Under the pieces are notes generated by a model that was given only the letters and a program-made list of their open reading frames with translations, was not told where the DNA came from and searched no databases. Below, piece after piece: positions 46,423 to 54,853 of a DNA stretch of 64,000 nt (the stretch's first letter is position 1; each line of letters opens with the position of its first letter). A program made the position numbers and the translations under genes. Source of the DNA: Roseivirga sp. 4D4 (GTDB lineage Bacteria > Bacteroidota > Bacteroidia > Cytophagales > Cyclobacteriaceae); contig NZ_MDGP01000001.1 of assembly GCF_001747095.1 (NCBI RefSeq), positions 1,595,001-1,659,000 on the forward strand. The letters are read 5' to 3'.

Positions 46423-48310
46423 ACTTTTACTTTTCCTACTACTCATCCTACCCGTTGGACTTTATGCCCAATATGAAGGAATCGATAAAGACTACTTCGA
46501 ATTCCCCATTCAGCCCGATAAGACGAACTTTCTGAGCGGAAATATGGGCGAATTGCGCTCCAGTCATTTTCATGCAGGCTTAGACATCAAAACTGCTGGT
46601 AGAGAAGGACTGAATGTTTTCGCTGCTGCCGAAGGTTATGTCAGTCGTGTAAGGGTTTCCACAGGGGGTTACGGCAATTGTATTTACATACAGCATCCTA
46701 ATGGCACTACTACTGTTTATGCCCATTTGCAACGGTTTAATCCTATCATTGCCGAATATGTCCTTAAAAACCAATACAAACGAAAGTCTTTTACCATCAA
46801 TCTATTCCCCAAACGGAATGAGTTCAAAGTAAAGCAAGGCGAGATCATTGGCTTTTCAGGCAACTCCGGATCGTCCACCGGACCCCACCTTCACTTCGAG
46901 ATTCGTGGGTTGAATCAGGAAGTTCTTGATCCGTTGAGAATAGCTGGCTTTGATCAAATCAAGGATGAGTTAGCACCAAGTGTTCAGCGCGTAGCCTTGA
47001 AAACGATGGACATTGACTCGCGTGTAAACGGTCAGTTTGGTCGTTTTGAGTTTTCATTGCAAAAGGAAAATGGCACTTACAAGCTAACCGATACTGTGGA
47101 TGTTCACGGAAAGATTGGCCTTGAGGTTTATACCTACGATCAGCACAATGGGGCTGCCAATAAGAATGGAGTACCCTTAATCGATATGCTTGTTGATGAT
47201 CAGCTCTATTTTAGCCAGAATATTGACACCATTGATTTTGCACAGCAAAAGAACATCCTTATTCATACCAATTATCAGGCGCAAAAGGAATCCAGAAGAA
47301 GGTATAACAAACTTTACGTAGACGATGGCAATACGCTTGACTTCTATGATGCTAAAGTGAATGATGGCTTCGTAAACGCCTCTCCAGGCGAAATCAAACA
47401 AGTCTCCATGCAGCTACAAGATGCTTTTGGAAATACTAGCAAAGTCGCCATGACCCTCCGTGGTGTTGAAAAGAAGAAAGCCATCAATACCGAGATTGAG
47501 CCCAGTAAAGGAAGCTATGTCCAGGACAATACGTTAATGCTTTTCCAGCCGAAGGACTCGACCAACAATAACATCACCATCTACAAAGAACAAGGTTCTA
47601 TCATTGCCGAGCCTACCTATCAAAATGATAGGACCAATGTCTTTCTGATTGATTTAAGGCGTCTGTTACCTCAGTCCGTAACCTTTAATGATGGTAGTCA
47701 AGAGTCACTTCACTTTGCCGATCGAATCCCTGCCGCCAATGCTCACTCCTACCTGAGCGATACCTACTCCCTGCGTTTCTCAAAGAATGCCCTTTTTGAC
47801 ACCGTATATATCCGCGCACGGCACTTTATTGATGACGCTCAAATGGAGGTTTTCGAAGTAGATCAAGACCGCTATCCTTTAAAGGGTTCAGTGTACGCAG
47901 AATTTATGCCTTTGGCACAATATGACGACCTTGAAAAATATCATGTGTATAGTATCAAAAACCCACGAAACCCGGGGTTTGTGGGAGGAAAATATGATGA
48001 GGGTAAATTCTCTTTCAATTTTTCCAGTTTTGGCAAATACACGCTGCTCAAAGATGATGTAGCGCCTACCATCAAAAAACGCAGTGTGAAAAATGGAAGA
48101 ATTAGCCTGACCATTAGAGATAATCTGTCGGGAATTAATAGCTTCGAAGCCAAATTGAATGGTGAGTGGATTCTCATGAAATACGAACCGAAAAGGAGTT
48201 TAATCTGGTCAGAACGATTAGATAAAAACAAACCTCTTGTTGGTGAGTTTGAATTGAAGGTGGCAGATAATGCCGGCAACGAATCATTCTTAAAACTAAA
48301 ATTAGAATAA
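46409..48310 (+). CDS. Secreted M23-family (LytM) peptidase
   Basis: Protein of 633 aa. I chose TTG 46409 because it gives a clean signal peptide (MRLNKLLLFLLLILPVGLYAQ-type); TTG 46385 is the alternative, and no ATG fits. The LytM domain spans about 40-175, with His55/Asp59 in SSHFHAGLDIKT, His106 in VYAHLQ and the HLH motif 160-162 in STGPHLHFE. All zinc ligands are present, so peptidoglycan endopeptidase activity is expected. The remaining 450 residues are beta-rich with no familiar motif and could form an Ig-like, substrate-positioning region. The start lies inside the preceding FAH gene; Bcp follows after 3 bp. Confidence 0.88.
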   Translation: MRLNKLLLFLLLILPVGLYAQYEGIDKDYFEFPIQPDKTNFLSGNMGELRSSHFHAGLDIKTAGREGLNVFAAAEGYVSRVRVSTGGYGNCIYIQHPNGTTTVYAHLQRFNPIIAEYVLKNQYKRKSFTINLFPKRNEFKVKQGEIIGFSGNSGSSTGPHLHFEIRGLNQEVLDPLRIAGFDQIKDELAPSVQRVALKTMDIDSRVNGQFGRFEFSLQKENGTYKLTDTVDVHGKIGLEVYTYDQHNGAANKNGVPLIDMLVDDQLYFSQNIDTIDFAQQKNILIHTNYQAQKESRRRYNKLYVDDGNTLDFYDAKVNDGFVNASPGEIKQVSMQLQDAFGNTSKVAMTLRGVEKKKAINTEIEPSKGSYVQDNTLMLFQPKDSTNNNITIYKEQGSIIAEPTYQNDRTNVFLIDLRRLLPQSVTFNDGSQESLHFADRIPAANAHSYLSDTYSLRFSKNALFDTVYIRARHFIDDAQMEVFEVDQDRYPLKGSVYAEFMPLAQYDDLEKYHVYSIKNPRNPGFVGGKYDEGKFSFNFSSFGKYTLLKDDVAPTIKKRSVKNGRISLTIRDNLSGINSFEAKLNGEWILMKYEPKRSLIWSERLDKNKPLVGEFELKVADNAGNESFLKLKLE

Positions 48311-48313
48311 CAC

Positions 48314-48763
48314 ATGGCTTTACAAGTAGGCGACAAGGCTCCAGCCTTTGAGGGTATCGATCAGGACAGCAACCCTATCAAACTTTCAGATTTCAGCGGC
48401 AAAAAATTAGTACTCTATTTCTATCCAAAAGACAACACTCCGGGTTGTACCGCGCAGTCTTGTAACCTTAGGGATAACTACGATGCTTTGTTGAAAGCTG
48501 GTTATGCAGTGGTAGGCATCAGTTCTGACTCTCCTAAGAAGCACCAGAACTTCATCGCTAAATACGAACTCCCTTTCCCTCTAATTGCTGACGAAGACAA
48601 AAGCATCCATGAGCAATTTGGCACATGGGTAGAAAAATCTATGTACGGAAGGACGTATATGGGCACAGCAAGAACTACATTTGTAATAAATGAGAGTGGT
48701 GTTATCGATGAGATAATCGCCAAAGTGAAAACGAAAGACCACACCGCTCAAATTTTAGACTAA
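48314..48763 (+). CDS. bcp: Thioredoxin-dependent thiol peroxidase Bcp (PrxQ type)
   Basis: Peroxiredoxin of 149 aa. The peroxidatic Cys45 and resolving Cys50 lie in NTPGCTAQSCNLRD, the C-x4-C spacing of the Bcp/PrxQ class. The surrounding LVLYFYPKD and the GISSDSPKKHQNF segment are typical. No signal peptide; it reduces hydroperoxides in the cytoplasm using thioredoxin. The gene starts 3 bp after the M23 gene and ends 23 bp before the transketolase pair, so it may belong to the same transcript. Confidence 0.95.
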   Translation: MALQVGDKAPAFEGIDQDSNPIKLSDFSGKKLVLYFYPKDNTPGCTAQSCNLRDNYDALLKAGYAVVGISSDSPKKHQNFIAKYELPFPLIADEDKSIHEQFGTWVEKSMYGRTYMGTARTTFVINESGVIDEIIAKVKTKDHTAQILD

Positions 48764-48786
48764 ATACCAACCTTTAACTTTTAATA

Positions 48787-49635
48787 GTGAGCAAACCAAC
48801 AACAGCAGAACTTGAGCGCATCGCTTCACAAGTCAGACGTGATATAGTGCGCATGGTTCATGCAGTCAACTCAGGCCACCCCGGTGGATCGCTTGGCTGT
48901 ACTGACTTTTTAGTAGCCCTTTATTTCCACATTATGAACCGTAAGGACGATTTCGATATGGATGGTAAAGGTGAAGACATTTTCTTTCTTTCAAATGGAC
49001 ACATCTCCCCTGTCTGGTACAGTGTACTGGCCAGGGCTGGTTATTTCGAAGTATCGGAACTAGCCACGTTCAGGAAGATCAATTCACGTCTTCAAGGTCA
49101 CCCTGCTACAGAAGAAGGGCTGGAAGGCATTCGTGTGGCTTCAGGTTCGCTAGGGCAAGGTCTATCAGTTGCTTGCGGGGCAGCTCAGGCTAAGAAACTA
49201 AATGGTGATGACAATTTGATCTTCGCCCTTATGGGTGATGGTGAACTAGAAGAAGGTCAGGTTTGGGAAGCGGCTATGTATGCGGCTCACTGCAAAGTAG
49301 ATAACCTTATTGCCACTGTAGATTATAACGGTCAACAAATCGATGGGCCTACGGACGAAGTAATGTCTTTGGGAGATTTGAAAGCCAAGTTCGAAGCTTT
49401 TGGTTGGACGGTTATTGAAAGCAATGGTAATGATATGGCTTCGATTGTCGCTAGCCTGGAAGAAGCCAAAGGATTGACAGGTCAAGGCAAGCCGATCTTG
49501 AACCTAATGACCACGGCAATGGGCTACGGTGTTGACTTTATGGTGGGCACACACAAATGGCACGGTGTAGCGCCAAACGATGAGCAACTCGCAGATGCAC
49601 TCGGTCAATTGGAAGAAACTTTGGGAGACTACTAA
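48787..49635 (+). CDS. Transketolase, N-terminal subunit
   Basis: First half of a split transketolase, 282 aa, starting at GTG 48787 (SKPTTAELERIAS). It binds thiamine diphosphate and magnesium: HAVNSGHPGGSLGCTDFLVALY, SNGHISPVWY, GSLGQGLSVACGAA, and the ThDP motif GDGELEEGQVWEAAMYA. It ends with the HKWHG segment. The pentose-phosphate reaction transfers two-carbon ketol units between sugar phosphates. The other half is encoded directly downstream (49646), 10 bp later. Split forms are normal in many anaerobes, archaea and Bacteroidota. Confidence 0.95.
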   Translation: MSKPTTAELERIASQVRRDIVRMVHAVNSGHPGGSLGCTDFLVALYFHIMNRKDDFDMDGKGEDIFFLSNGHISPVWYSVLARAGYFEVSELATFRKINSRLQGHPATEEGLEGIRVASGSLGQGLSVACGAAQAKKLNGDDNLIFALMGDGELEEGQVWEAAMYAAHCKVDNLIATVDYNGQQIDGPTDEVMSLGDLKAKFEAFGWTVIESNGNDMASIVASLEEAKGLTGQGKPILNLMTTAMGYGVDFMVGTHKWHGVAPNDEQLADALGQLEETLGDY

Positions 49636-49645
49636 ACTAGAAACG

Positions 49646-50599
49646 ATGACGAAATTTACTTATACAGAAAAGAAAGACACGCGTTCTGGTTTTGGAGCTG
49701 GTTTGGCCGAACTGGGTAGAACTAATCCTGATGTGGTAGCACTCTGTGCTGACCTTGTTGGATCGCTCAAAATGCAGGAATTCATCAAGGAGAATCCTGA
49801 AAGGTTCTTCCAAATCGGTATTGCAGAAGCCAACATGATGGGTATTGCTGCGGGTATGACCATCGGTGGAAAGATTCCCTTCACAGGCACTTTTGCCAAC
49901 TTCTCAACAGGTCGTGTTTATGATCAAATCAGACAATCGATCGCTTATTCTGAGAAGAATGTGAAGATTTGTGCTTCACACGCTGGTTTGACGCTTGGTG
50001 AAGATGGTGCAACACACCAGATTCTGGAGGACATCGGAATGATGAAGATGCTACCGAACATGGTAGTGATTAACCCATGCGATTTTAACCAAACAAAAGC
50101 CGCTACGATTGCGATAGCGGATCATCATGGTCCGGTATATCTTCGATTTGGAAGACCTGCCGTGCCGATCTTCACCCCTGCTGATCAGAAGTTTGAGATT
50201 GGTAAGGCCATCAAAATGATTGAAGGCGCTGACGTAACCATCTTTGCTACTGGCCATTTGGTCTGGGAGGCGATTGAAGCGGAAGCTGCTCTAGCTGAGC
50301 AAGGCATTAGTGCCGAAGTAATCAACATCCATACTATCAAGCCTTTGGACACTGAAGCCATTCTAGCTTCTGTGGCTAAGACAGGTTGTGTAGTTACTGC
50401 AGAAGAGCACCAAATGAATGGTGGTCTTGGCGATAGTGTTGCGCAGACATTAGCGCTAAATCACCCAGCACCATTAGAAATGGTGGCAGTTGATGATTCT
50501 TTTGGAGAAAGCGGTAAGCCCGCTGAACTAATGACCAAGTATGGCATTGATGCTGCCAACATCATTAAGGCCGCTCAGAAAGTTATTGGTAGGAAATAG
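49646..50599 (+). CDS. Transketolase, C-terminal subunit
   Basis: Second half of the split transketolase, 317 aa from ATG 49646 (MTKFTYTEKKDTRSGFG); the open frame to 49580 overlaps the partner gene and is not needed. The pyrimidine-binding domain has RFFQIGIAEANMMGIAAGMT with the catalytic Glu, followed by the CASHAGLTLGEDGATHQ loop. The C-terminal domain begins around 185 (DVTIFATGHLVWEAIEA) and includes VVTAEEHQMNGGLGDSV. It forms the active enzyme together with the product of 48787. Translation is probably coupled. Confidence 0.95.
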   Translation: MTKFTYTEKKDTRSGFGAGLAELGRTNPDVVALCADLVGSLKMQEFIKENPERFFQIGIAEANMMGIAAGMTIGGKIPFTGTFANFSTGRVYDQIRQSIAYSEKNVKICASHAGLTLGEDGATHQILEDIGMMKMLPNMVVINPCDFNQTKAATIAIADHHGPVYLRFGRPAVPIFTPADQKFEIGKAIKMIEGADVTIFATGHLVWEAIEAEAALAEQGISAEVINIHTIKPLDTEAILASVAKTGCVVTAEEHQMNGGLGDSVAQTLALNHPAPLEMVAVDDSFGESGKPAELMTKYGIDAANIIKAAQKVIGRK

Positions 50600-50640
50600 G
50601 AATAACATTCTAGTCCGTAATCGTCTAGAAACCATATTCA

Positions 50641-50733
50641 TCGTCATTCTGAACCTGCCTGACGTCAGGCAGGCTTGTTTCAGAATCTTAAACTTCATTG
50701 AGTTAAGACCCTGAAATATATTCAGGGTGACGA
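50641..50733. repeat. 93-bp REP/MITE-like inverted-repeat element
   Basis: Ends TCGTCATTCTGAA (50641-50653) and TTCAGGGTGACGA (50721-50733) are inverted repeats at 11 of 13 positions. Inside lies the perfect 20-bp palindrome cctgcctgacgtcaggcagg (50654-50673) and the hairpin CCCTGAA/TTCAGGG (about 50710-50727). It lies between converging genes and may also end transcription. Confidence 0.7.
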
Positions 50734-50752
50734 GTCTATAGTTTATGGACGA

Positions 50753-52327
50753 TTATTTTTTAATCTCTATCAAGAAGACTGGTCTACCCCAATAGGCAAA
50801 CTCTTCATGCTGTACAAATTCCATGTCATCAGGGAAATCTTCGGCATGACAGAAGTAGAAACCTGGCTCAAATTTGGCTTTTTGATACAGTACTTCTTCC
50901 CTGGCAGCTTCCACATAGAACACTATGGTCAAAGACATGCGTAGGTCTCCATACCTGTATAGCGGTTGGCCTTTGGTCAGCTCGGCAATTTCATAGCCCA
51001 AGGTCCTGTCTTCAGCCGCTCCGGTATCCAAGGCCCTCGTAACTGGTACGATTGAAGAGAACCCAAACTTAAGGATTACCATTATCGCTGCTATGACCAA
51101 ATAAGGCCTCACTCCTCTCTTAAAAAAGAAATACCCAAGTGTAATGATCATCAAAAGATTGATCGTAAAAATCACATTTATATTCGGTACTATTTGCAGC
51201 TCTCCAGCGAAATACCCAACCAAGGGCACAAGAGCAAAAAGGATGATAAACACAATGGCCATGACCTTCAAAACCCTCTCAAGTGTCTTAGACATGGAAT
51301 TCAAACCCAAGTATACCAGTGGAATAACCATAAAAGGGAATAATGGATAGACATACCTTGACTTGGCCTCGGTAGAAAACCAATAGACTACAAAATTGAA
51401 GGCAAAGACCAATACACAGTACCAAACCAATGGGTTCTCCTTTAAGCGCTTGATAGCACCTTTCCTGAAAAGCAACGGCATGAACAACCCAGCAGGTAGA
51501 ATATTCTTGATTGTATCTACCGGGAAAGTAACCAAATGTTCTAACCATTTCACAAAACCTCCTCCAGTGGCCTTATCCGCAGACTCTGAAAATAGTGTGG
51601 TCCACCACCCTGTCACATCCTCATATTGACTATACATAAAAAAGTAGCCCCCAACCAGCAAAACAAACAGACCAATACCAGCAAAATGAGGCACTCTTAA
51701 TAACATCTTAAACTGGCGTTTATGAATAAAATAGACGAGCAAAGTGATTGCCGTGAATGGTAATGATGTCAGCCCCTTTGTTAGAAAACCAATGGCTGTA
51801 AAAACATAAACAACCATAAATAACTTCCAATAAGCCCCCTTTTCGCCATAGTTATAAATGGCAAATATCGGAATGGCTGTTACCAGAGCATAGAATAAGT
51901 CGATCTCTCCTAAGGTACTGAAGTACATTAGTATATCCGCTGCTAATACCAGACTCATGGCAGCAAACACAGCGGTGATGTGGCCTAAATATTTTCTTGT
52001 GAAGAAGAAGGTGATCAGACTGAGCATCAGGTGACTCAGTACCGAAAAGAAACGAGTAGCAAATTCTGTATAACCTCCAAAGAGTTTATATGAGGCAATC
52101 AGTACCCAGTTATAAACGGGTGGCTTTCTGAAGTATAAATCACCTGTCTGTGTGGGCACCCAAATGTTATCCTGGAAAATCATTTCCAGAGAAATAAGCC
52201 CTCTCCTGGGCTCCTCTAAAAACAATGGATAAATGCCCAATTGGTAAAAGAAGGAGAAGATTAGCAGTACGAGACATCCCACCAGGAGCTGTTTTTCGGA
52301 CTTAACCAAGGGCGCTGTACTAATCAT
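50753..52327 (-). CDS. GT39/ArnT-like membrane glycosyltransferase
   Basis: Integral membrane protein of 524 aa with about 12 predicted helices. The first periplasmic loop carries FLEEPRRGLISLEM, matching the acidic catalytic loop of the PMT/ArnT (GT-C) superfamily, and YFRKPPVYNW follows. A soluble C-terminal part begins near 440 (YRYGDLRMSLTIVFYVEAA). Such enzymes use polyprenyl-phosphate sugars as donors and modify lipid A or proteins on the periplasmic side. The acceptor cannot be told. A -7-like TAGTTTTG ends 4 nt before the ATG, as for dnaB. Confidence 0.85.
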   Translation of the reverse strand: MISTAPLVKSEKQLLVGCLVLLIFSFFYQLGIYPLFLEEPRRGLISLEMIFQDNIWVPTQTGDLYFRKPPVYNWVLIASYKLFGGYTEFATRFFSVLSHLMLSLITFFFTRKYLGHITAVFAAMSLVLAADILMYFSTLGEIDLFYALVTAIPIFAIYNYGEKGAYWKLFMVVYVFTAIGFLTKGLTSLPFTAITLLVYFIHKRQFKMLLRVPHFAGIGLFVLLVGGYFFMYSQYEDVTGWWTTLFSESADKATGGGFVKWLEHLVTFPVDTIKNILPAGLFMPLLFRKGAIKRLKENPLVWYCVLVFAFNFVVYWFSTEAKSRYVYPLFPFMVIPLVYLGLNSMSKTLERVLKVMAIVFIILFALVPLVGYFAGELQIVPNINVIFTINLLMIITLGYFFFKRGVRPYLVIAAIMVILKFGFSSIVPVTRALDTGAAEDRTLGYEIAELTKGQPLYRYGDLRMSLTIVFYVEAAREEVLYQKAKFEPGFYFCHAEDFPDDMEFVQHEEFAYWGRPVFLIEIKK

Positions 52328-52331
52328 CCAT

Positions 52332-52339
52332 CAAAACTA
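52332..52339 (-). promoter_or_regulatory. Candidate -7 element directly before the GT39-like gene
   Basis: The minus strand reads TAGTTTTG followed by 4 nt and the ATG at 52327. It matches TAnnTTTG, but no TTG is found at the proper -33 distance. It shares the short spacing of the dnaB element. Confidence 0.3.
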
Positions 52340-52384
52340 ACAGATCAAGGCATTTCAATAAGCATATCTTCATTAATTTCGTGC

Positions 52385-53572
52385 ATGCTTTCGGCTTCAG
52401 AAATATTCCAAACCCATTTGGCTCAAACATCCCCTCATCCACTTCAACTTGAGGTGAGCCATGCTGAGGGATCCTACATTTTTGATAAGACAGGCAAAAA
52501 GTACTACGACCTGATTTCAGGAATTGCTGTTTCTAATATTGGACACTGCCATCCCAAGGTGGTTAATGCAGTAAAGGCTCAAGTGGACCAGTACATGCAT
52601 GTGATGGCTTATGGCGAGTTTATCCAAACACCTCAAAATGAGTTGGCAACTCAACTAACAGAGCTACTTCCTGACCATTTAAACTCCTGCTACTTTGTCA
52701 ATAGTGGAGCTGAAGCCAATGAAGGGGCATTAAAGCTTGCGAAACGCATTACCGGAAGGACAGAGCTTATCGCTTGCAACAAATCATATCACGGCAGTAC
52801 ACATGGTACATTAAGTGTCTCGGGAAACGAAGTAAAGAAGAATGCTTTCAGACCACTCTTACCAGATGTACGGTTCATCGACTTCAATAATGAAGAACAC
52901 CTAGATCAAATCACGGAACGCACCGCAGCGGTTATCATTGAGCCAGTCCAAGGTGATGCAGGGGTAAGAATTCCTACCAGAGATTACCTTAAGAGACTAA
53001 GGCAAACATGTACCGAAGTTGGTGCCCAACTGATCTTTGATGAAATACAAACCGGTTTCGGAAGGACAGGAAAACTTTTTGCTTTTGAGCATTTCGATGT
53101 GACTCCGGATATATTGACCATTGCCAAGGCCTTTGGAGGTGGTATGCCGATCGGGGCGTTTATTAGTAGTCGAGAGCACATGAACCTGTTGACCCATAAC
53201 CCTATGCTAGGTCACATCACCACATTTGGTGGTCATCCCGTCAACTGTGCAGCAGCTTTAGCAAACCTTAATGTAATTCAAGAAGAGAGACTTCTTAATG
53301 ACGTTGAGCATAAGGGAGAGCTCTTAGCAGCTACCATTCAACACCCATCCATTAAAGAGATTAGACGAATAGGTCTAATGTTTGCCATAGAATTTGAATC
53401 GGCAGATACAGTTCAGGAAATTGTATTTAAGTGCCTCGAAGAAGGGGTAATTACTTTCTGGTTCTTATCATGCCCTGAAAGCTTCAGGCTTGCGCCTCCA
53501 ATTAGTATGTCGGATGAAGATCTGATCTACGCGGGTGAGGTCATTCGCAGAATCATTGACGAATGCCCATAA
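52385..53572 (+). CDS. Class III PLP-dependent aminotransferase
   Basis: Aminotransferase of 395 aa (acetylornithine/ornithine/GABA aminotransferase family). It shows GKKYYDLISGIAVSNIGHCHP, the phosphate-binding NSGAEANEGALKLAK, KSYHGSTHG, the cofactor Asp in LIFDEIQTGFGRTG and the Schiff-base Lys in TIAKAFGGGMPIG. Then HITTFGGHPVNCAAALA completes the active site. It lacks features that would fix the substrate; acetylornithine or another omega-amino acid is possible. Divergently arranged with the GT39-like gene, monocistronic. Confidence 0.88.
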   Translation: MLSASEIFQTHLAQTSPHPLQLEVSHAEGSYIFDKTGKKYYDLISGIAVSNIGHCHPKVVNAVKAQVDQYMHVMAYGEFIQTPQNELATQLTELLPDHLNSCYFVNSGAEANEGALKLAKRITGRTELIACNKSYHGSTHGTLSVSGNEVKKNAFRPLLPDVRFIDFNNEEHLDQITERTAAVIIEPVQGDAGVRIPTRDYLKRLRQTCTEVGAQLIFDEIQTGFGRTGKLFAFEHFDVTPDILTIAKAFGGGMPIGAFISSREHMNLLTHNPMLGHITTFGGHPVNCAAALANLNVIQEERLLNDVEHKGELLAATIQHPSIKEIRRIGLMFAIEFESADTVQEIVFKCLEEGVITFWFLSCPESFRLAPPISMSDEDLIYAGEVIRRIIDECP

Positions 53573-53596
53573 AAAAAGCATCCATAAAATGGATGC
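53571..53596 (-). terminator. Hairpin terminator between converging genes
   Basis: GCATCCAT/ATGGATGC (53578-53596), with a run of seven A on the left that reads as T on the minus strand. It fits the end of the lipoprotein gene at 53623 and may also stop the aminotransferase transcript. Confidence 0.8.
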
Positions 53597-53622
53597 CGTA
53601 TATAGTTAGTAGTTGTTAAAAC

Positions 53623-54150
53623 TTAATTCTTGCTTGATATCACTGAACCAGTGTAATCGCTCTGTCTCAGGATTTTGACCTTCTCCTCGCCCATTACCAC
53701 ATAGTCTACACGAAACTTAGTCATGTCCTGAATACTACCGTAGCAAATTAAAAGTTGAGCTTCACAGCCAATCGTAATACACTTTTCTACTTCCTGATCT
53801 CTAATAGCAATGTTGATAGGTTCGGCATTAGCTCTTGCCAAAACAATTCCTGAGTTTGCTATTTCAGCCTTTTTGAAAGGATAGATATGATACTCAGGAC
53901 CTAGCTTGTCGACCTGAAATTTCGTCAAATCAATTTTATCCATGGCATCACCTGCCAAGAGTGTGACGAAACCATCCTTTACTGCCAATGCAGCATTTTC
54001 CACCACCTCATCATTTCCCAAGTGCACAGTAGCACCCAACAGAAGTCTTCCCTCACTAGCCTCGCGATACTCAGTAGATATCGGGGCTTCAGCACACGAG
54101 AAGGCCATTGCCAGAACTAGTAGAAAAGATAATAATTTGAAATTCTTCAT
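53623..54150 (-). CDS. Lipoprotein with amidohydrolase-like N-terminal strand pattern
   Basis: Lipoprotein of 175 aa with lipobox MAFSC followed by AEAPIS. The segment LLLGATVHLGNDEVVENAALAVKDG near residue 36 resembles the beta-sandwich that opens amidohydrolases (GATV...G....VENAALAVKDG...). The metal-binding catalytic barrel is absent, and the rest (KCITIGCEAQLLICYG, VDYVVMGEEKVKILR) matches nothing I recognise. It could be a stand-alone sandwich domain or a coincidence of pattern. Two Cys near 123-135 may pair. A hairpin follows; hslV lies about 100 bp upstream on the same strand. Confidence 0.65.
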   Translation of the reverse strand: MKNFKLLSFLLVLAMAFSCAEAPISTEYREASEGRLLLGATVHLGNDEVVENAALAVKDGFVTLLAGDAMDKIDLTKFQVDKLGPEYHIYPFKKAEIANSGIVLARANAEPINIAIRDQEVEKCITIGCEAQLLICYGSIQDMTKFRVDYVVMGEEKVKILRQSDYTGSVISSKN

Positions 54151-54254
54151 GCTTTTAAGTCAATCGAGAGCATACACTCTCCGTCTAACGCGGTGGTTTA
54201 GCTTATGAAGGTTGTGGTCAGGAAGTCACAAATGCGTTACTTCTTATATCAAAT

Positions 54255-54794
54255 TTACGAAATTCTCTCGATAATCAAATTGTGATTGGTGTATATGCAG
54301 ATGTCAGCAGCGATTTTGAGACTCTCGTCTACAATTTGTTGACTGTCTAATTGAGGAGCATGTTTGAGTAAAGCCTGAGCAGCAGCTTGCGCATACATAC
54401 TACCTGAACCAATGGCTGCGATCCCATTATCTGGCTCTATTACATCGCCTGTCCCTGAAATGATCAGAACATCTTCCTTGTCGGCAGCGATCAGCATAGA
54501 CTCAAGTTTACGCAGGTACCTATCTGTTCTCCAGTCTTTTGCCAATTCAATAGCAGCTCTTTTCATATTTCCGCCATATGCGTTCAACTTCTCATCGAAC
54601 CGCTCTAAGAGCGTAAAGGCGTCCGCGGTAGAACCTGCAAAACCTGTAACCACTTTACCATCCTGCAGCTTTCTTATCTTCTTCACATTACTTTTGGCAA
54701 CTGTATTACCCATAGTTGCCTGGCCGTCAGCACCTATAGATACCGAGCCATTATGTTTCACTGCTAATACAGTGGTTGATCTTATTTTAGTCAT
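54255..54794 (-). CDS. hslV: HslV, peptidase subunit of the HslUV (ClpYQ) protease
   Basis: Cytoplasmic threonine protease of 179 aa, full length. The N-terminal nucleophile lies in [16 protein letters not shown]; the mature enzyme should start at Thr7 after removal of six residues. Further family motifs are [65 protein letters not shown] and ICIYTNHN. It forms a double hexamer driven by the ATPase HslU, whose gene is not next to it in this window. The E2 terminator hairpin lies just upstream. Confidence 0.96.
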   Translation of the reverse strand: MTKIRSTTVLAVKHNGSVSIGADGQATMGNTVAKSNVKKIRKLQDGKVVTGFAGSTADAFTLLERFDEKLNAYGGNMKRAAIELAKDWRTDRYLRKLESMLIAADKEDVLIISGTGDVIEPDNGIAAIGSGSMYAQAAAQALLKHAPQLDSQQIVDESLKIAADICIYTNHNLIIERIS

Positions 54795-54810
54795 TCTATT
54801 ATGTCTTTAA

Positions 54811-54840
54811 AAAACAAAGTCCCGTATGATACGGGACTTT
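54811..54840 (-). terminator. E2 gene terminator
   Basis: Perfect 11-bp stem AAAGTCCCGTA/TACGGGACTTT with a 3-nt loop (54816-54840), followed on the minus strand by GTTTTTTAAA. It lies 14 bp beyond the E2 stop and ahead of hslV. Confidence 0.9.
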
Positions 54841-54853
54841 GATATGCTTTGTT

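Noticed and set aside
48787..50599. Transketolase split into two genes as a possible frameshift
   Set aside because: Both halves have their own starts and complete domains. Split transketolases are normal in Bacteroidota.
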